A DNA stretch of 64,000 nucleotides from an uncultured Oscillibacter sp. (GCA_947577075.1 CANPTW010000011.1:1-64000); one strand, 5' to 3'. Counted from the stretch's first letter, positions 50,727 through 58,632 are shown. Made by a program: numbers and translations. Notes: generated from the sequence alone by a model not told the origin.

Positions 50727-50984
50727 ATGAAAACCTATACCTTCCAGCCCCGCGGCGTCTGTTCCCGGGAAATGCAGGTGGACCTGGACGACCAGGGCCT
50801 CATCCGGGAGCTCCGGGTTTCCGGCGGCTGCCACGGCAACCTGCAGGGCATCGCCGCCCTGGTAAAGGGCATGCCCGCCGAGGAGGCCGTCCGCCGCCTG
50901 AAGGGCATCGACTGCGGCGGCAGGGGAACCTCCTGCCCGGACCAGCTGGCCCGCGGCCTGGAGCAGGCTCTGCGCCAGGGCTGA
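50727..50984 (+). CDS. TSCPD domain protein
   Basis: 85 residues from ATG 50727 (RBS AAAGGAG). The pattern PRGVCSREMQVDLDDQG, RVSGGCHGNLQGIAALVKGM and CGGRGTSCPDQLARGLEQAL is the short TSCPD family with conserved cysteines; related domains occur in ribonucleotide reductases. Function unproven. The glycosyltransferase gene starts 17 bases later. Confidence 0.9.
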   Translation: MKTYTFQPRGVCSREMQVDLDDQGLIRELRVSGGCHGNLQGIAALVKGMPAEEAVRRLKGIDCGGRGTSCPDQLARGLEQALRQG

Positions 50985-51001
50985 AGGGACCGGGGCGGAC
51001 C

Positions 51002-52132
51002 ATGAAAATCGTACTAGTCATCGACCAGTTTGACGACGCCAACAACGGAACCACCATCAGCGCCCGCCGCTTTGCCACGGCGCTGAAGGAGCACGGCAAC
51101 GAGGTCCGGGTCATCGCCACCGGAAAGCCGGCGGATTACAAATACGCCGTCCGGCAGATGCGCTTCTTCCCCATTGTGGAGCACCTCATCACCAGCCAGG
51201 GGATGCGCCTGGCCATCCCGAACCGGCATGTGTTCGAGAAGGCGGCGGCCTGGGCGGACGTGGTGCACTTTATGATGCCCTCCCCCCTGGCCGTCATGGG
51301 CCTGAAGCATGTGGAACGCCTGGGCATCCCCCACACGGCGGCCTTCCACTGCCAGCCGGAGAACATCACCTTCACCCTCCACCTGGGCAACAGCAAGCGG
51401 GTGAACGATTTTGTCTACGTCAAATTCCGGGACACCTTCTTCAACCGCTTCACCCATATCCACTGCCCCAGCAACATGATCGCCGGCCAGCTCCGGGACC
51501 ACGGCTACACCGCCCGGCTCCACGTCATCTCCAACGGCATCAGCCCCCAGTACGCCTACGGCCGCGCCCCCCAGGAGGACTGGATGAAGGGCCGCTTCAA
51601 CGTGCTGATGGTGGGCCGCTACGCCGGGGAGAAGCGCCAGGACGTGCTGATCGACGCCTGCGCCCAATGCCGCTGCAGGGACAAGATCCAGGTTATCCTG
51701 GCGGGCAAGGGCCCCCTGGAGAAAAAGTACCGCCGCCAGGCGGAAAAGCTGTCCAACCCCATCGTAATGGAGTTTTTCGAGCCCGCCCGCCTGCTGGAGA
51801 TTCTGCACATGGCGGACCTGTACGTCCACACCTCGGACGCGGAGATCGAGGCCATGAGCTGCATGGAGGCCTTTGCCTGCGGCCTGGTGCCGGTGATTGC
51901 CGACTCTCCCCGGTCCGCCACGCCCCAGTTCGCCCTGGACGGGCGGAGCCTCTTCCCGGCGGGGGACGCCGCCGCCCTGGCGGAAAAAATCGACTGGTGG
52001 TACGAGCACCCCGAAGAGCGGGAGGAAATGGGAAAGCGCTATGCCCGGCACGCCGAGCAGTACGCCCTGGACCGCTCCATCGAGCAGACGGAGGAGATGT
52101 TCCGCCAGGCCATCGCCGAACAGCGGAAGTAA
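51002..52132 (+). CDS. family 4 glycosyltransferase
   Basis: 376 residues. GT-B fold: N-terminal MKIVLVIDQFDDANNGTTIS, AVRQMRFFPIVEHLITSQGM, then the C-terminal Rossmann half with VLMVGRYAGEKRQDVLIDAC, VILAGKGPLEKKYRRQAEKL and the E-x7-E motif in SDAEIEAMSCMEAFACGLVP. Probably transfers a sugar from a nucleotide sugar to a lipid or sugar acceptor; the acceptor is not known. No other glycan genes nearby, so it may be a housekeeping glycolipid enzyme. Confidence 0.9.
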   Translation: MKIVLVIDQFDDANNGTTISARRFATALKEHGNEVRVIATGKPADYKYAVRQMRFFPIVEHLITSQGMRLAIPNRHVFEKAAAWADVVHFMMPSPLAVMGLKHVERLGIPHTAAFHCQPENITFTLHLGNSKRVNDFVYVKFRDTFFNRFTHIHCPSNMIAGQLRDHGYTARLHVISNGISPQYAYGRAPQEDWMKGRFNVLMVGRYAGEKRQDVLIDACAQCRCRDKIQVILAGKGPLEKKYRRQAEKLSNPIVMEFFEPARLLEILHMADLYVHTSDAEIEAMSCMEAFACGLVPVIADSPRSATPQFALDGRSLFPAGDAAALAEKIDWWYEHPEEREEMGKRYARHAEQYALDRSIEQTEEMFRQAIAEQRK

Positions 52133-52291
52133 CGTCCCCCCATTTTTATCTGCCCCGGAATCGCGGCCGCCCCTTCCCGGCGTTCCGTTCCGGGCCGGGG
52201 GCGGATTTTAAAATAGAACTCGAGTATTTTCCAGATTTCAATAGAAAACAGGAGAAATTCAAAGTATTTTCGCCGCCGCGCAAAATTTCGG

Positions 52292-52320
52292 TTGACATCG
52301 TTCCGGCGGCATGGTATAAA
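52292..52320 (+). promoter_or_regulatory. sigma-A promoter of rplM-rpsI
   Basis: TTGACA 52292-52297, 17-base spacer, TATAAA 52315-52320 with TG upstream (extended -10). Followed by a short structured leader. Confidence 0.85.
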
Positions 52321-52396
52321 TAACCTTGCCGCTCCGTAAGGAGCTTTTGACTTGATTGTGAAATCAAACGAAATATAAACTGATGGAGGAACGACC
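52321..52396 (+). promoter_or_regulatory. candidate L13 leader (autogenous control element)
   Basis: Two small stems (GCTCC..GGAGC and TTGAT..ATCAA) lie between the promoter and the GGAGGA of rplM. Firmicutes carry an L13-binding leader at this place; I cannot confirm that the sequence fits the Rfam model without a covariance search. Confidence 0.45.
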
Positions 52397-52828
52397 ATGT
52401 CCACTTTTATGGCGAATAAGGCCAACATCGAGCGCAAGTGGTACATCCTGGACGCCGCCGGCAAGCCCCTGGGCAAGACCGCCGTCCGGGCCGCCGACCT
52501 GCTGCGCGGCAAAAACAAGACCACCTTCACCCCCCATGCCGACTGCGGGGACAACGTGATCATCATCAACGCGGGCAAAGCCGTCCTGACCGGCAAAAAG
52601 GGCACCCAGAAGATCTACCGGACCCACTCCGGCTGGGTGGGCGGCCTGAAGGAAACCCCCTACCGCATCCTGATGCAGGAGAAGCCCGAAGTGGCTATGC
52701 GGGTGGCCGTCCGGGGCATGATGCCCAAGAACACCGTCGCCAAGGATTCCCTGAAGCGCCTGCACATCTACGCCGGCGCCGAGCACAAGCAGCAGGCCCA
52801 GAAGCCCATCGCCCTGGACGCTGAATAA
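52397..52828 (+). CDS. rplM: 50S ribosomal protein L13
   Basis: 143 residues; GGAGGAACGACC before [79 protein letters not shown] and [13 protein letters not shown] are diagnostic of L13. In the usual rplM-rpsI pair, 14 bases before rpsI. Confidence 0.98.
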   Translation: MSTFMANKANIERKWYILDAAGKPLGKTAVRAADLLRGKNKTTFTPHADCGDNVIIINAGKAVLTGKKGTQKIYRTHSGWVGGLKETPYRILMQEKPEVAMRVAVRGMMPKNTVAKDSLKRLHIYAGAEHKQQAQKPIALDAE

Positions 52829-52842
52829 GGAGGAGGAAGCGT

Positions 52843-53247
52843 ATGTATCAGTCTAAGAAGCCTTACCTGTATGGTACGGGACGCCGGAAGTCCTCCGTCG
52901 CCCGGGTCCACCTGTTCCCCGGCGGAACCGGAAGCATCACCATCAACGGCCGGGACATCGACGATTACTTCGGCCTGGAGACCCTGAAGATGGTGGTCCG
53001 CCAGCCCCTGGAGGCCACCGGCAACACCGGCAAAATGGACATTGTGGCCACCGTCTCCGGCGGCGGCGTCACCGGCCAGGCCGGCGCCCTGCGCCACGGC
53101 ATTGCCCGGGCCCTGCTGCTGGCCAGCGAGGACAACCGCCCCATCCTGAAAAAGGCCGGATTCCTGACCCGGGATCCCCGCATGAAGGAGCGCAAGAAGT
53201 ACGGCCTCAAGGCCGCCCGGCGGGCTCCCCAGTTCTCCAAGCGCTGA
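52843..53247 (+). CDS. rpsI: 30S ribosomal protein S9
   Basis: 134 residues. [54 protein letters not shown] and the basic C-terminal end [20 protein letters not shown].. with FSKR, which reaches the ribosomal P site, are all typical. Followed by a terminator at 53286. Confidence 0.98.
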   Translation: MYQSKKPYLYGTGRRKSSVARVHLFPGGTGSITINGRDIDDYFGLETLKMVVRQPLEATGNTGKMDIVATVSGGGVTGQAGALRHGIARALLLASEDNRPILKKAGFLTRDPRMKERKKYGLKAARRAPQFSKR

Positions 53248-53285
53248 TTCTGCGGAGCGCGGACGGAGTTTTTACACCGCATATG

Positions 53286-53315
53286 GCAGCGGGACCTCTT
53301 TCGAGGTCCCGCTGC
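53286..53315 (+). terminator. rho-independent terminator of rplM-rpsI
   Basis: 13-bp stem GCAGCGGGACCTC / GAGGTCCCGCTGC with a TTTC loop, followed by TTTCGTG. Confidence 0.8.
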
Positions 53316-53323
53316 TTTCGTGT

Positions 53324-53977
53324 TCAGCAAAAGCCCTTTTCCCCGTTCTCCTGGAGAAGGTGCTCGCAGAGCTCCCGCTGCTTCGTGTCATAGAATTCCA
53401 TATATTTCAGGGCGTAAATGTCGCAGAGGATATAGCGCTGGCGGCCTGTCTGGTAGATGATGAAGTAGTCGTTGCCCACCTCGTGGAGGATGCCCTCCCA
53501 AACCATGGTGCCCTGGGTGCCGATGAGCAGGGTGGCCGCCACAAAGTTCCCCCGGTTCCGCAGGAGCATGGCCTTCAGGGAGCCCAGGAACGCCTCTCCG
53601 GTGCTGGTGGGGGCCTCGATGACCTCGGAGGGCTGGTGATGCTGGAGGTTCAGGTCGCCGGTGCTGCCGGCGAACTCGTTGTGGGCGGGATGGTGCGGCC
53701 GGACCGCCGGAACGGAGGGTGCCGCCGGGCCGGAAGGCACTGCGCCGGAGGACGCCGCCGGGCCGGAAGGCGCTGCTCCGGAGGGCGCCGCCGGAACGGA
53801 GGGAACCGCGGGATTCGGGGGAAACTGGAACGCAGGCGGCACATCCGGCGCCTGGGGGGCTGCGGGGTACTGAAACGCCCCGGAAGCCCCGGGTGCGGCA
53901 GGCGCCCCGGTGGGCGGGGCGCTGATCTCAGAGGACCAGTCCATAGCGGGCTGGGACATACGCTGTGTATTCGGCAT
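53324..53977 (-). CDS. gerQ: spore coat protein GerQ
   Basis: 217 residues from ATG 53977, eight bases after GAGAGG; a GTG three codons earlier is possible. The N-terminal about 125 residues are a Pro/Ala/Ser-rich repetitive segment (PSGAAPSGPAASSGAVPSGP and similar). The C-terminal about 90 residues match GerQ (SLKAMLLRNRGNFVAATLLI, IIYQTGRQRYILCDIYALKY, MEFYD). GerQ lies in the coat and is needed for CwlJ localisation and is cross-linked by transglutaminase in Bacillus. Immediately downstream of cwlJ on the same strand. Confidence 0.85.
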   Translation of the reverse strand: MPNTQRMSQPAMDWSSEISAPPTGAPAAPGASGAFQYPAAPQAPDVPPAFQFPPNPAVPSVPAAPSGAAPSGPAASSGAVPSGPAAPSVPAVRPHHPAHNEFAGSTGDLNLQHHQPSEVIEAPTSTGEAFLGSLKAMLLRNRGNFVAATLLIGTQGTMVWEGILHEVGNDYFIIYQTGRQRYILCDIYALKYMEFYDTKQRELCEHLLQENGEKGFC

Positions 53978-53989
53978 AATGGACACCTC

Positions 53990-54430
53990 TCAAGTTTTAT
54001 AGTAAGCGTCGGTTGGATTATAAAAGCAATGATCTCCAATGCGGGTCTGCCAGTAGCCCACATTGGTGGGGAAAAAGGGGCGGCAGTCGGGGCCGAAGGG
54101 ATTATAGAACCACAGCGACTCCGCCACCACAGGCAGGCGGTTCCCCGCAATGGCCCAGTCGGCAATATCGTAGTGAATCTGCTCGGGCCGCATGTTGAAT
54201 ATGTTCTGCGGGTTATACGCGCCGCCTTCCGTCTCGCTGGCGCAGACGAACTGATAGGGCTGGAAAATGATGTTGCGGATGCTGCCCTGGCCCACGCGGG
54301 CATACTCGCCGCCTCGGGCGTGGACCCGGTTCATCACCACCCCCGCCACCGCCTTCATGCCGTTTTCCCCCTCGCCGCCCGCCTCGCATTCGATCAGGCG
54401 CGCCAGCAGCTCCCGGTCGGAATATGCCAT
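53990..54430 (-). CDS. cwlJ: spore cortex-lytic cell wall hydrolase CwlJ
   Basis: 146 residues from ATG 54430 after AAAGGAGG. SleB/CwlJ hydrolase fold: LARLIECEAGGEGENGMKAV with the catalytic Glu, AGVVMNRVHARG, SIRNIIFQPYQF, and the C-terminal WFYNPFGPDCRPFFPTNVG and FYNPTDAYY. It has no signal peptide, as in CwlJ, and lies before gerQ as in Bacillus. Degrades cortex peptidoglycan during germination. Confidence 0.92.
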   Translation of the reverse strand: MAYSDRELLARLIECEAGGEGENGMKAVAGVVMNRVHARGGEYARVGQGSIRNIIFQPYQFVCASETEGGAYNPQNIFNMRPEQIHYDIADWAIAGNRLPVVAESLWFYNPFGPDCRPFFPTNVGYWQTRIGDHCFYNPTDAYYKT

Positions 54431-54457
54431 GGTGCATTCCTCCTTTGTTGCTGCCCT

Positions 54458-54463
54458 ATTATA
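54458..54463 (-). promoter_or_regulatory. possible promoter -10 of cwlJ-gerQ
   Basis: Minus strand CGTATAATA, 26 bases before the RBS, without a sigma-A -35. A GCACCC 17 bases upstream fits loosely a sporulation sigma (SigE or SigK) -35. Weak. Confidence 0.3.
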
Positions 54464-54559
54464 CGCCGCCCCAAAGGCAGGGGTGCCTCGCCGGGGGAAA
54501 TTCCGCTGCGCCTTGTCCCCGCCCTGAAAAGGGCCGGCCCCCTTCCTCCCCCACAGGCA

Positions 54560-54588
54560 GGGGCCCGCCGTTTGAACCGGCGGGCCCC
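54560..54588. terminator. GC-rich hairpin between cwlJ and bofA
   Basis: Stem GGGGCCCGCCG / CGGCGGGCCCC with loop TTTGAAC. Confidence 0.55.
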
Positions 54589-54597
54589 TCATTCCTT

Positions 54598-54800
54598 ATA
54601 TAGGCAACGCAGTTGAAAAGAAGCATACACTTCTTTTCAACCGGCGGGCCATAGGCCCGCCGGGGCGCAAAGCGCCTGTGCGTTTCCTATGAAGTCAAGC
54701 ACAGTGAGCCGCTCACGCGGCTTACGGCGCTGTAAAACAGCGCCGTATGGAAAAGAATCCGTTGGACTCTTTTCAATTGTGCTGACTATACTATGGAATA
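54598..54800. repeat. multi-hairpin palindromic intergenic element (second type)
   Basis: About 200 bases made of successive inverted repeats: GTTGAAAAGAAG / CTTCTTTTCAAC, GGCGGGCC / GGCCCGCC, GGCGC / GCGCC, ACGGCGCTGT / ACAGCGCCGT and GAAAAGA / TCTTTTC, enclosed by an outer AGTCAAGCACA..TGTGCTGACT repeat. No coding potential. The organisation suggests a MITE-like or REP-like element; only one copy was seen here. Confidence 0.55.
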
Positions 54801-54813
54801 TGATTATGTAACG

Positions 54814-55077
54814 CTACAACACCCACTGCACCAGAAGAAGCAGCACAAACCCCGGCAGCCCAAGCACGCCGACGACCAGCGCGTTCCACACGTTGACCCC
54901 CAGGGCCACCCCCGTGACCCCCGCGGTGAGGTTCACCGCCCAGAGGGCCAGAAAGCCCAGAAGTGTATTCGCCAGCAGCTTCACCGCCAGCTTCAGCGGC
55001 GCGCTGAACACCCGCAGAAGGGCGATGATGAAGAACCCCGCCAGCAGCGCGGCAATGATTTTCTGATTCAGGTCCAT
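54814..55077 (-). CDS. bofA: pro-sigmaK processing inhibitor BofA
   Basis: 87 residues from ATG 55077. Pattern of two spans with conserved middle: MDLNQKIIAALLAGFFIIAL, LRVFSAPLKLAVKLLANTLL, GFLALWAVNLTAGVTGVALG, VNVWNALVVGVLGLPGFVLL. BofA holds the SpoIVFB protease inactive in the sporulation sigma-K checkpoint. The start overlaps the yaaL stop by 10 bases; yaaL-bofA is the classic Bacillus pair. Confidence 0.92.
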   Translation of the reverse strand: MDLNQKIIAALLAGFFIIALLRVFSAPLKLAVKLLANTLLGFLALWAVNLTAGVTGVALGVNVWNALVVGVLGLPGFVLLLLVQWVL

Positions 55078-55328
55078 ACCGCGTCCCCCTCCAGCCGCAA
55101 AGCGGCCACCGCCTCCGGGCTCCGCTCCTTGATTGCCCGGATCAGATAGTTGCACCGCGCCTTTTCCGCCTTGATCTGATAGATGCAGGACTCCACCAGC
55201 TCCGGGTCCACCGCCTGGTCAAACCGGCGGTAGGCCAGGGACAAGTCCCCCTGGGCGCTCTGCAGCTCCGCCCGCAGGGCCAGCAGCTCCGGGTCCGGTC
55301 TGGTTTTTTTCAAAAAAGTGGTTTTCAT
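55068..55328 (-). CDS. DUF2508 (YaaL-like) protein
   Basis: 86 residues from ATG 55328 after GGAGGGACAACACA. Helical, with LQSAQGDLSLAYRRFDQAVD, PELVESCIYQIKAEKARCNY, LIRAIKERSPE, all in the conserved YaaL order. Function unknown; conserved partner of bofA. Its start faces the tadA gene, with a promoter region between them. Confidence 0.88.
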   Translation of the reverse strand: MKTTFLKKTRPDPELLALRAELQSAQGDLSLAYRRFDQAVDPELVESCIYQIKAEKARCNYLIRAIKERSPEAVAALRLEGDAVWT

Positions 55329-55357
55329 TGTGTTGTCCCTCCTGTATAATACAGTAT
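55322..55357 (+). promoter_or_regulatory. tadA promoter with palindrome CTGTATAATACAG
   Basis: TTTTCA 55322-55327, 17-base spacer, TATAAT 55345-55350. The -10 lies inside the perfect odd palindrome CTGTATAATACAG (55342-55354), which could be a regulator site acting on both tadA and the divergent yaaL. Confidence 0.45.
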
Positions 55358-55402
55358 GGGAAGTTTGGACAATTATGCCAGTTTTCATACAGGAGGACCC
55401 CC

Positions 55403-55861
55403 ATGGAGGAAATTTTTATGAGACAGGCCCTGGCCCTGGCCCGGGAGGCCGCCGCCGCCGGAGAGGTCCCCGTGGGCTGCGTCGTCGTCCGGGAGGGCCT
55501 TGTTGTCGGCCGGGGGCGGAACCGCCGGGAGGAAACCCGGGCCGCCTCCGCCCACGCCGAGATGGAGGCCATCGCCCGGGCCAACGAAGCCCTGGGCTCC
55601 TGGCGGCTGGACGGCTGTGAGCTCTATGTCACCCTGGAGCCCTGCCCCATGTGCGCCGGGGCCATCCTGAACGCCCGGCTCCGCCGGGTCTGGTTCGGCG
55701 CCCGGGACCGGGCCTTCGGCGCCTGCGGCGGCGTAACCAACCTCTTTATGGAGGATTTCCCCCACGCCCCCGCCCTGGTGGGCGGCGTTCTGGAGGCGGA
55801 GTGCCAGGCCCTCCTCTCCGAATTCTTCCGCCGCCTCCGGGGGCGGGAGCGGTTGACATAA
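55403..55861 (+). CDS. tadA: tRNA-specific adenosine deaminase
   Basis: 152 residues from ATG 55403, five bases after AGGAGG. Cytidine/deoxycytidylate deaminase zinc motifs HAEMEA at residues 51-56 (His51, Glu53) and PCPMCAGA (Cys81, Cys84). Converts adenosine 34 to inosine in tRNA-Arg. Conserved EVPVGCVVV and NxR segments present. Not followed by an SRP RNA or dnaX, unlike Bacillus. Confidence 0.95.
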   Translation: MEEIFMRQALALAREAAAAGEVPVGCVVVREGLVVGRGRNRREETRAASAHAEMEAIARANEALGSWRLDGCELYVTLEPCPMCAGAILNARLRRVWFGARDRAFGACGGVTNLFMEDFPHAPALVGGVLEAECQALLSEFFRRLRGRERLT

Positions 55862-56494
55862 CGCTCCCGCGCGTTCCCCCGGCTCTCCCCGCCGGGCGCG
55901 TCCGCCTGTGGGCATTCTTCCCTGTTTTGGTGCAATTTTCCCGATAAAACCCGAAAATCGGCTGTCCCGGCCCGGCTCTCCGTCCCGTTTTAAAAAAAAG
56001 CGGGACCGGGGGCATGATTTAAGACTTTTGTAACAATTGATGCTGGTTTACTTAACATCTTCCCTGTATCTTAATAATTGCAAGAGACAAAACTTCTTTT
56101 CATCCAATCTTCCAAACAATAAGGAAGAGGGCCGGCCGGAAGGCCGGCCCTCTTCCGATTTTCGGCCCTTCCTTCTTCCCCCTCCGCCGGAGTCCCGGGA
56201 ACCCTCCGGCGAAGGACAAGCCCGAACGGCCGGCCGCCCGTTTTCCGCACCCCCGGTCCCGGCCTCCCCTCCGCGTTCCCGGGACGGCCCGCCGGGCTTC
56301 CCGACGTTCCCGGACCTTCGGGGGCCCTCCCGCTCCAACGCCTTGTGTCCCAGCGCTTTGGGGCCGCCGCCGGATTTCTGGTTAAATTTCATAAACTGTT
56401 CACCATTTTCCCAACCGCTTCCTGTATATTATAGATACGGCCAACGCTTTCATCACGACCCTGGCGGGCCTCCCGCCGTTTTCAGAAACGAGGC
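55862..56494. other. long intergenic region with hairpins
   Basis: No gene recognised. Holds a stem CGTCCCG / CGGGACG-like around 55981-56008, an AT-rich stretch 56020-56120, and a strong hairpin at 56123-56156. I looked for SRP RNA signatures because tadA is often next to scr/ffs and saw none. The last 100 bases have a poor -10 candidate (TATATT near 56425) before the CBS gene. Confidence 0.4.
56123..56156 (+). terminator. strong hairpin, possible terminator
   Basis: 15-bp stem GGAAGAGGGCCGGCC / GGCCGGCCCTCTTCC, loop GGAA, followed by GATTTTCGG. Confidence 0.65.
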
Positions 56495-56935
56495 ATGACT
56501 GTGAATATTGCGTATCTTCTGACTCCCAAGCACCGCGTCGCCTTTTTGTATGACGACAACACGATGCGCCAGGGGCTGGAAAAGCTCCGGCACCACGGCC
56601 GCAGCGCCGTTCCCGTCATCAACCGCAAAGGCCAGTATGTGGGCACCGTCAGCGAGGGCGACTTCCTCTGGCGGCTGCTGCCCGACGAGGGAACCCCCTG
56701 TCCCTGCTCCATGAAGGAGCTGGAGCGGCTCCACGTCCGGGATATCCTCCGGGAAAACCCCTCCGTCCGCATCACCGCATCCCTGGACGAGCTGCTGGAC
56801 AACATCGTCCGCCACAACTTCGTCCCCGTGGTGGACGACCTGAACAGCTTCATCGGCATCGTCACCCGGCAGGACATCATCCGCTGCCTGGCCGAGGAGA
56901 AGGAGGCCGCGCCGGCCCTTCGAAAAATTGTGTAA
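56495..56935 (+). CDS. CBS-domain protein
   Basis: 146 residues. Two CBS motifs: RVAFLYDDNTMRQGLEKLRH, RSAVPVINRKGQYVGTVSEG and LDELLDNIVRHNFVPVVDDL, SFIGIVTRQDIIRCLA. N-terminal HTH is absent. CBS pairs bind adenine nucleotides and report energy state; partner unknown. Weak ribosome site (ACGAGGC). Followed by the R5 repeat. Confidence 0.88.
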   Translation: MTVNIAYLLTPKHRVAFLYDDNTMRQGLEKLRHHGRSAVPVINRKGQYVGTVSEGDFLWRLLPDEGTPCPCSMKELERLHVRDILRENPSVRITASLDELLDNIVRHNFVPVVDDLNSFIGIVTRQDIIRCLAEEKEAAPALRKIV

Positions 56936-56954
56936 TGTGTAAACCATCCAGCAG

Positions 56955-56976
56955 GGCCGCCCCTCCGGGGGCGGCC
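56955..56976. terminator. terminator hairpin, left copy at R5
   Basis: GGCCGCCCC, TCC, GGGGGCGGCC directly before the repeat, 20 bases after the CBS stop; no T-run. Confidence 0.75.
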
Positions 56977-56977
56977 T

Positions 56978-57140
56978 CAGGCTGTCGAAAACGTATTTTT
57001 CGCCAGCCTGAGCAAGTTTTCAGAACTTCAAAAAAGTTCTGAAAACTTGGGATTTAAATGGCGCAGGAAACCCTTCCTGGGTTTCCCGCGCATACCCTTC
57101 CTTCCCGTTGAATCGGTTTTATGCGTTTTTCGACAAGCTG
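56978..57140. repeat. dispersed three-hairpin repeat, copy R5
   Basis: About 163 bases, nearly identical to R2 (28650-28811), including the 15-bp stem AAGTTTTCAGAAC..GTTCTGAAAACTT and the ends CAGGCTGTCGAAAACG and CGTTTTTCGACAAGCTG. Bracketed by identical terminator hairpins. Confidence 0.88.
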
Positions 57141-57142
57141 AG

Positions 57143-57164
57143 GGCCGCCCCTCCGGGGGCGGCC
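57143..57164 (+). terminator. terminator hairpin, right copy at R5
   Basis: Exact copy of the hairpin at 56955-56976, followed by TTTT. The T-run is next to this copy only. Confidence 0.8.
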
Positions 57165-57524
57165 TTTTGCGGATCACGGCCCCCCTGCGTCCCGGCCCCG
57201 GAGCGGTCCCTCCCGCTCCGGGGCCGCTTTCCCCCTCCGGGAGTCCCGGGCACGGCCCCCTCCGCCCCTCCTTTTTTGCACAATGTCCCCCGCCCGAGGC
57301 GGACTGTCTTTGTGCAAAACACAGGCCCCCTCCCGGGAAACGCCGAAAACATTCACAAAAAAGCCGCCCAATGCAAGCCTCTCCATGGTAACTTGCAAAA
57401 ATTATTTACTGCGCTAAAATGTTCTCTTGAAATAGCGGGCATTCCGTGCTATGATAAGTGCACACTTGCAAGAGCCGCGTCCGGCTCCCGCAAAATCCAA
57501 ATCCTGATGAAAAGAGGAAGAACG
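57165..57524. promoter_or_regulatory. upstream region and sigma-A promoter of the TAXI-TRAP operon
   Basis: TTGAAA 57427-57432, 17-base spacer, TATGAT 57450-57455 with TGC upstream (extended -10). An inverted repeat AAGTG-CA-CACTT follows at about 57456-57467 and a long hairpin TTTGCACAA..TTGTGCAAA with inner stem GTCC..GGAC at about 57274-57319. The rest shows no feature. Confidence 0.6.
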
Positions 57525-58610
57525 ATGAAAAAGAAATTCTCTCTGCTGATGGCCGTTCTGATGCTGGCCATGCTCCTCTCCGCCTGCGGCGGCGATACCG
57601 GCTCCAAGGGCAACGGGGACGGCGGCGTAGGCGGCGGAAGCTCCGCCCCCGCGGACAGCTCCGCTCCCGCCGATTCCGGAAGCTCCGACAACTCCGGCGC
57701 CTCCGCCGTGGCCGAGGACACCAACACCGTGGCCGTGGGCGCCGTGGTCATCGCCCGGGACGACGTGCCCGAGGACGACATCTATGCCTTCACCTCCGCC
57801 ATCTTTGAAAACATCTCCACCATCACCGAGCAGCACGCCAAGGGCGGCGAGCTGGACCTGACCTTCGCCTCCTCCGTCACCTCCGTGCCCTATCACCCCG
57901 GCGCGGCCAAGTACTTCCAGGAAAAGGGCATCGACGTGGCCGCCGTGAAGGAAGGCGCGGGCTCCGGCGACTCCAAGGCCCTGACCTTCGGCACCGGCGG
58001 CGAGTCCGGCACCTACTACGCCTTCGGCGGCGTCCTCAGCAGCTTTGTCTCCAATAATACCGGCGTCTCCGTCACCGCCGTCACCTCCGGAGGCTCCAAG
58101 GCCAACATCGAGGACCTGAGCGCCGGGGACGTGCAGCTGGGCTTCGTCCAGTCCGACGTCATGAGCTACGCCTATAACGGCGAGCGCCTCTTTGACGCCA
58201 AGGTGGAGAACTTCTCTGTGGTGGCCGCCCTGTACATGGAGCAGGTCCAGATCGTCACCACCAACCCCGACATCAAGTCCGTGGCGGACCTGGCGGGCAA
58301 GTCCGTCTCCATCGGCGACCGGGGTTCCGGCGTGTGGTTCAACGCCGTGGACGTCCTGGGGGCCTATGACATCGACCCCGACAGCGGCATCAGCCCGGTC
58401 TTCCAGGGCTTCGGCGACAGCGCGGAGAGCCTGAAGGACAAGAAGATCGACGCGGCCTTCGTGGTGGCGGGCGCGCCCACCACCGCCATCGTAGACCTGG
58501 CCACCAGCGGCCCCGTGTACCTGGTCAGCCTGGACGAGGAGCACACCAACGCCCTGCTGGAGTCCTCCCCCTACTACAGCGCCTATACCATTCCCGCCGG
58601 GACCTATTGA
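57525..58610 (+). CDS. TAXI-type TRAP substrate-binding lipoprotein, circularly permuted
   Basis: 361 residues from ATG 57525 (RBS AAGAGGAAG); lipobox LLSAC with Cys21, then a Gly/Ser/Asp-rich linker to about 60. Residues about 66-139 (TNTVAVGAVVIARDDVPEDD, AFTSAIFENIS, VPYHPGAAKYFQEKGI) match what is normally the C-terminal end of TAXI proteins. Residues about 153-361 (LTFGTGGESGTYYAFGG, TSGGSKANI, LGFVQSDVMSYAYNG, DLAGKSVSIGDRGSGVWFN, AFVVAGAPTTAI) match the usual N-terminal and middle part. The stop codon comes directly after TIPAGTY, where other members continue. Binds glutamate- or keto-acid-like ligands in the family; the ligand is unknown here. Confidence 0.82.
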   Translation: MKKKFSLLMAVLMLAMLLSACGGDTGSKGNGDGGVGGGSSAPADSSAPADSGSSDNSGASAVAEDTNTVAVGAVVIARDDVPEDDIYAFTSAIFENISTITEQHAKGGELDLTFASSVTSVPYHPGAAKYFQEKGIDVAAVKEGAGSGDSKALTFGTGGESGTYYAFGGVLSSFVSNNTGVSVTAVTSGGSKANIEDLSAGDVQLGFVQSDVMSYAYNGERLFDAKVENFSVVAALYMEQVQIVTTNPDIKSVADLAGKSVSIGDRGSGVWFNAVDVLGAYDIDPDSGISPVFQGFGDSAESLKDKKIDAAFVVAGAPTTAIVDLATSGPVYLVSLDEEHTNALLESSPYYSAYTIPAGTY

Positions 58611-58632
58611 TCCCCGAAGCCGAGGCATCCCC

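Noticed and set aside
55862-56120. Possible SRP RNA gene after tadA
   Set aside because: None of the conserved SRP Alu or S-domain motifs could be found; only AT-rich sequence and simple hairpins.
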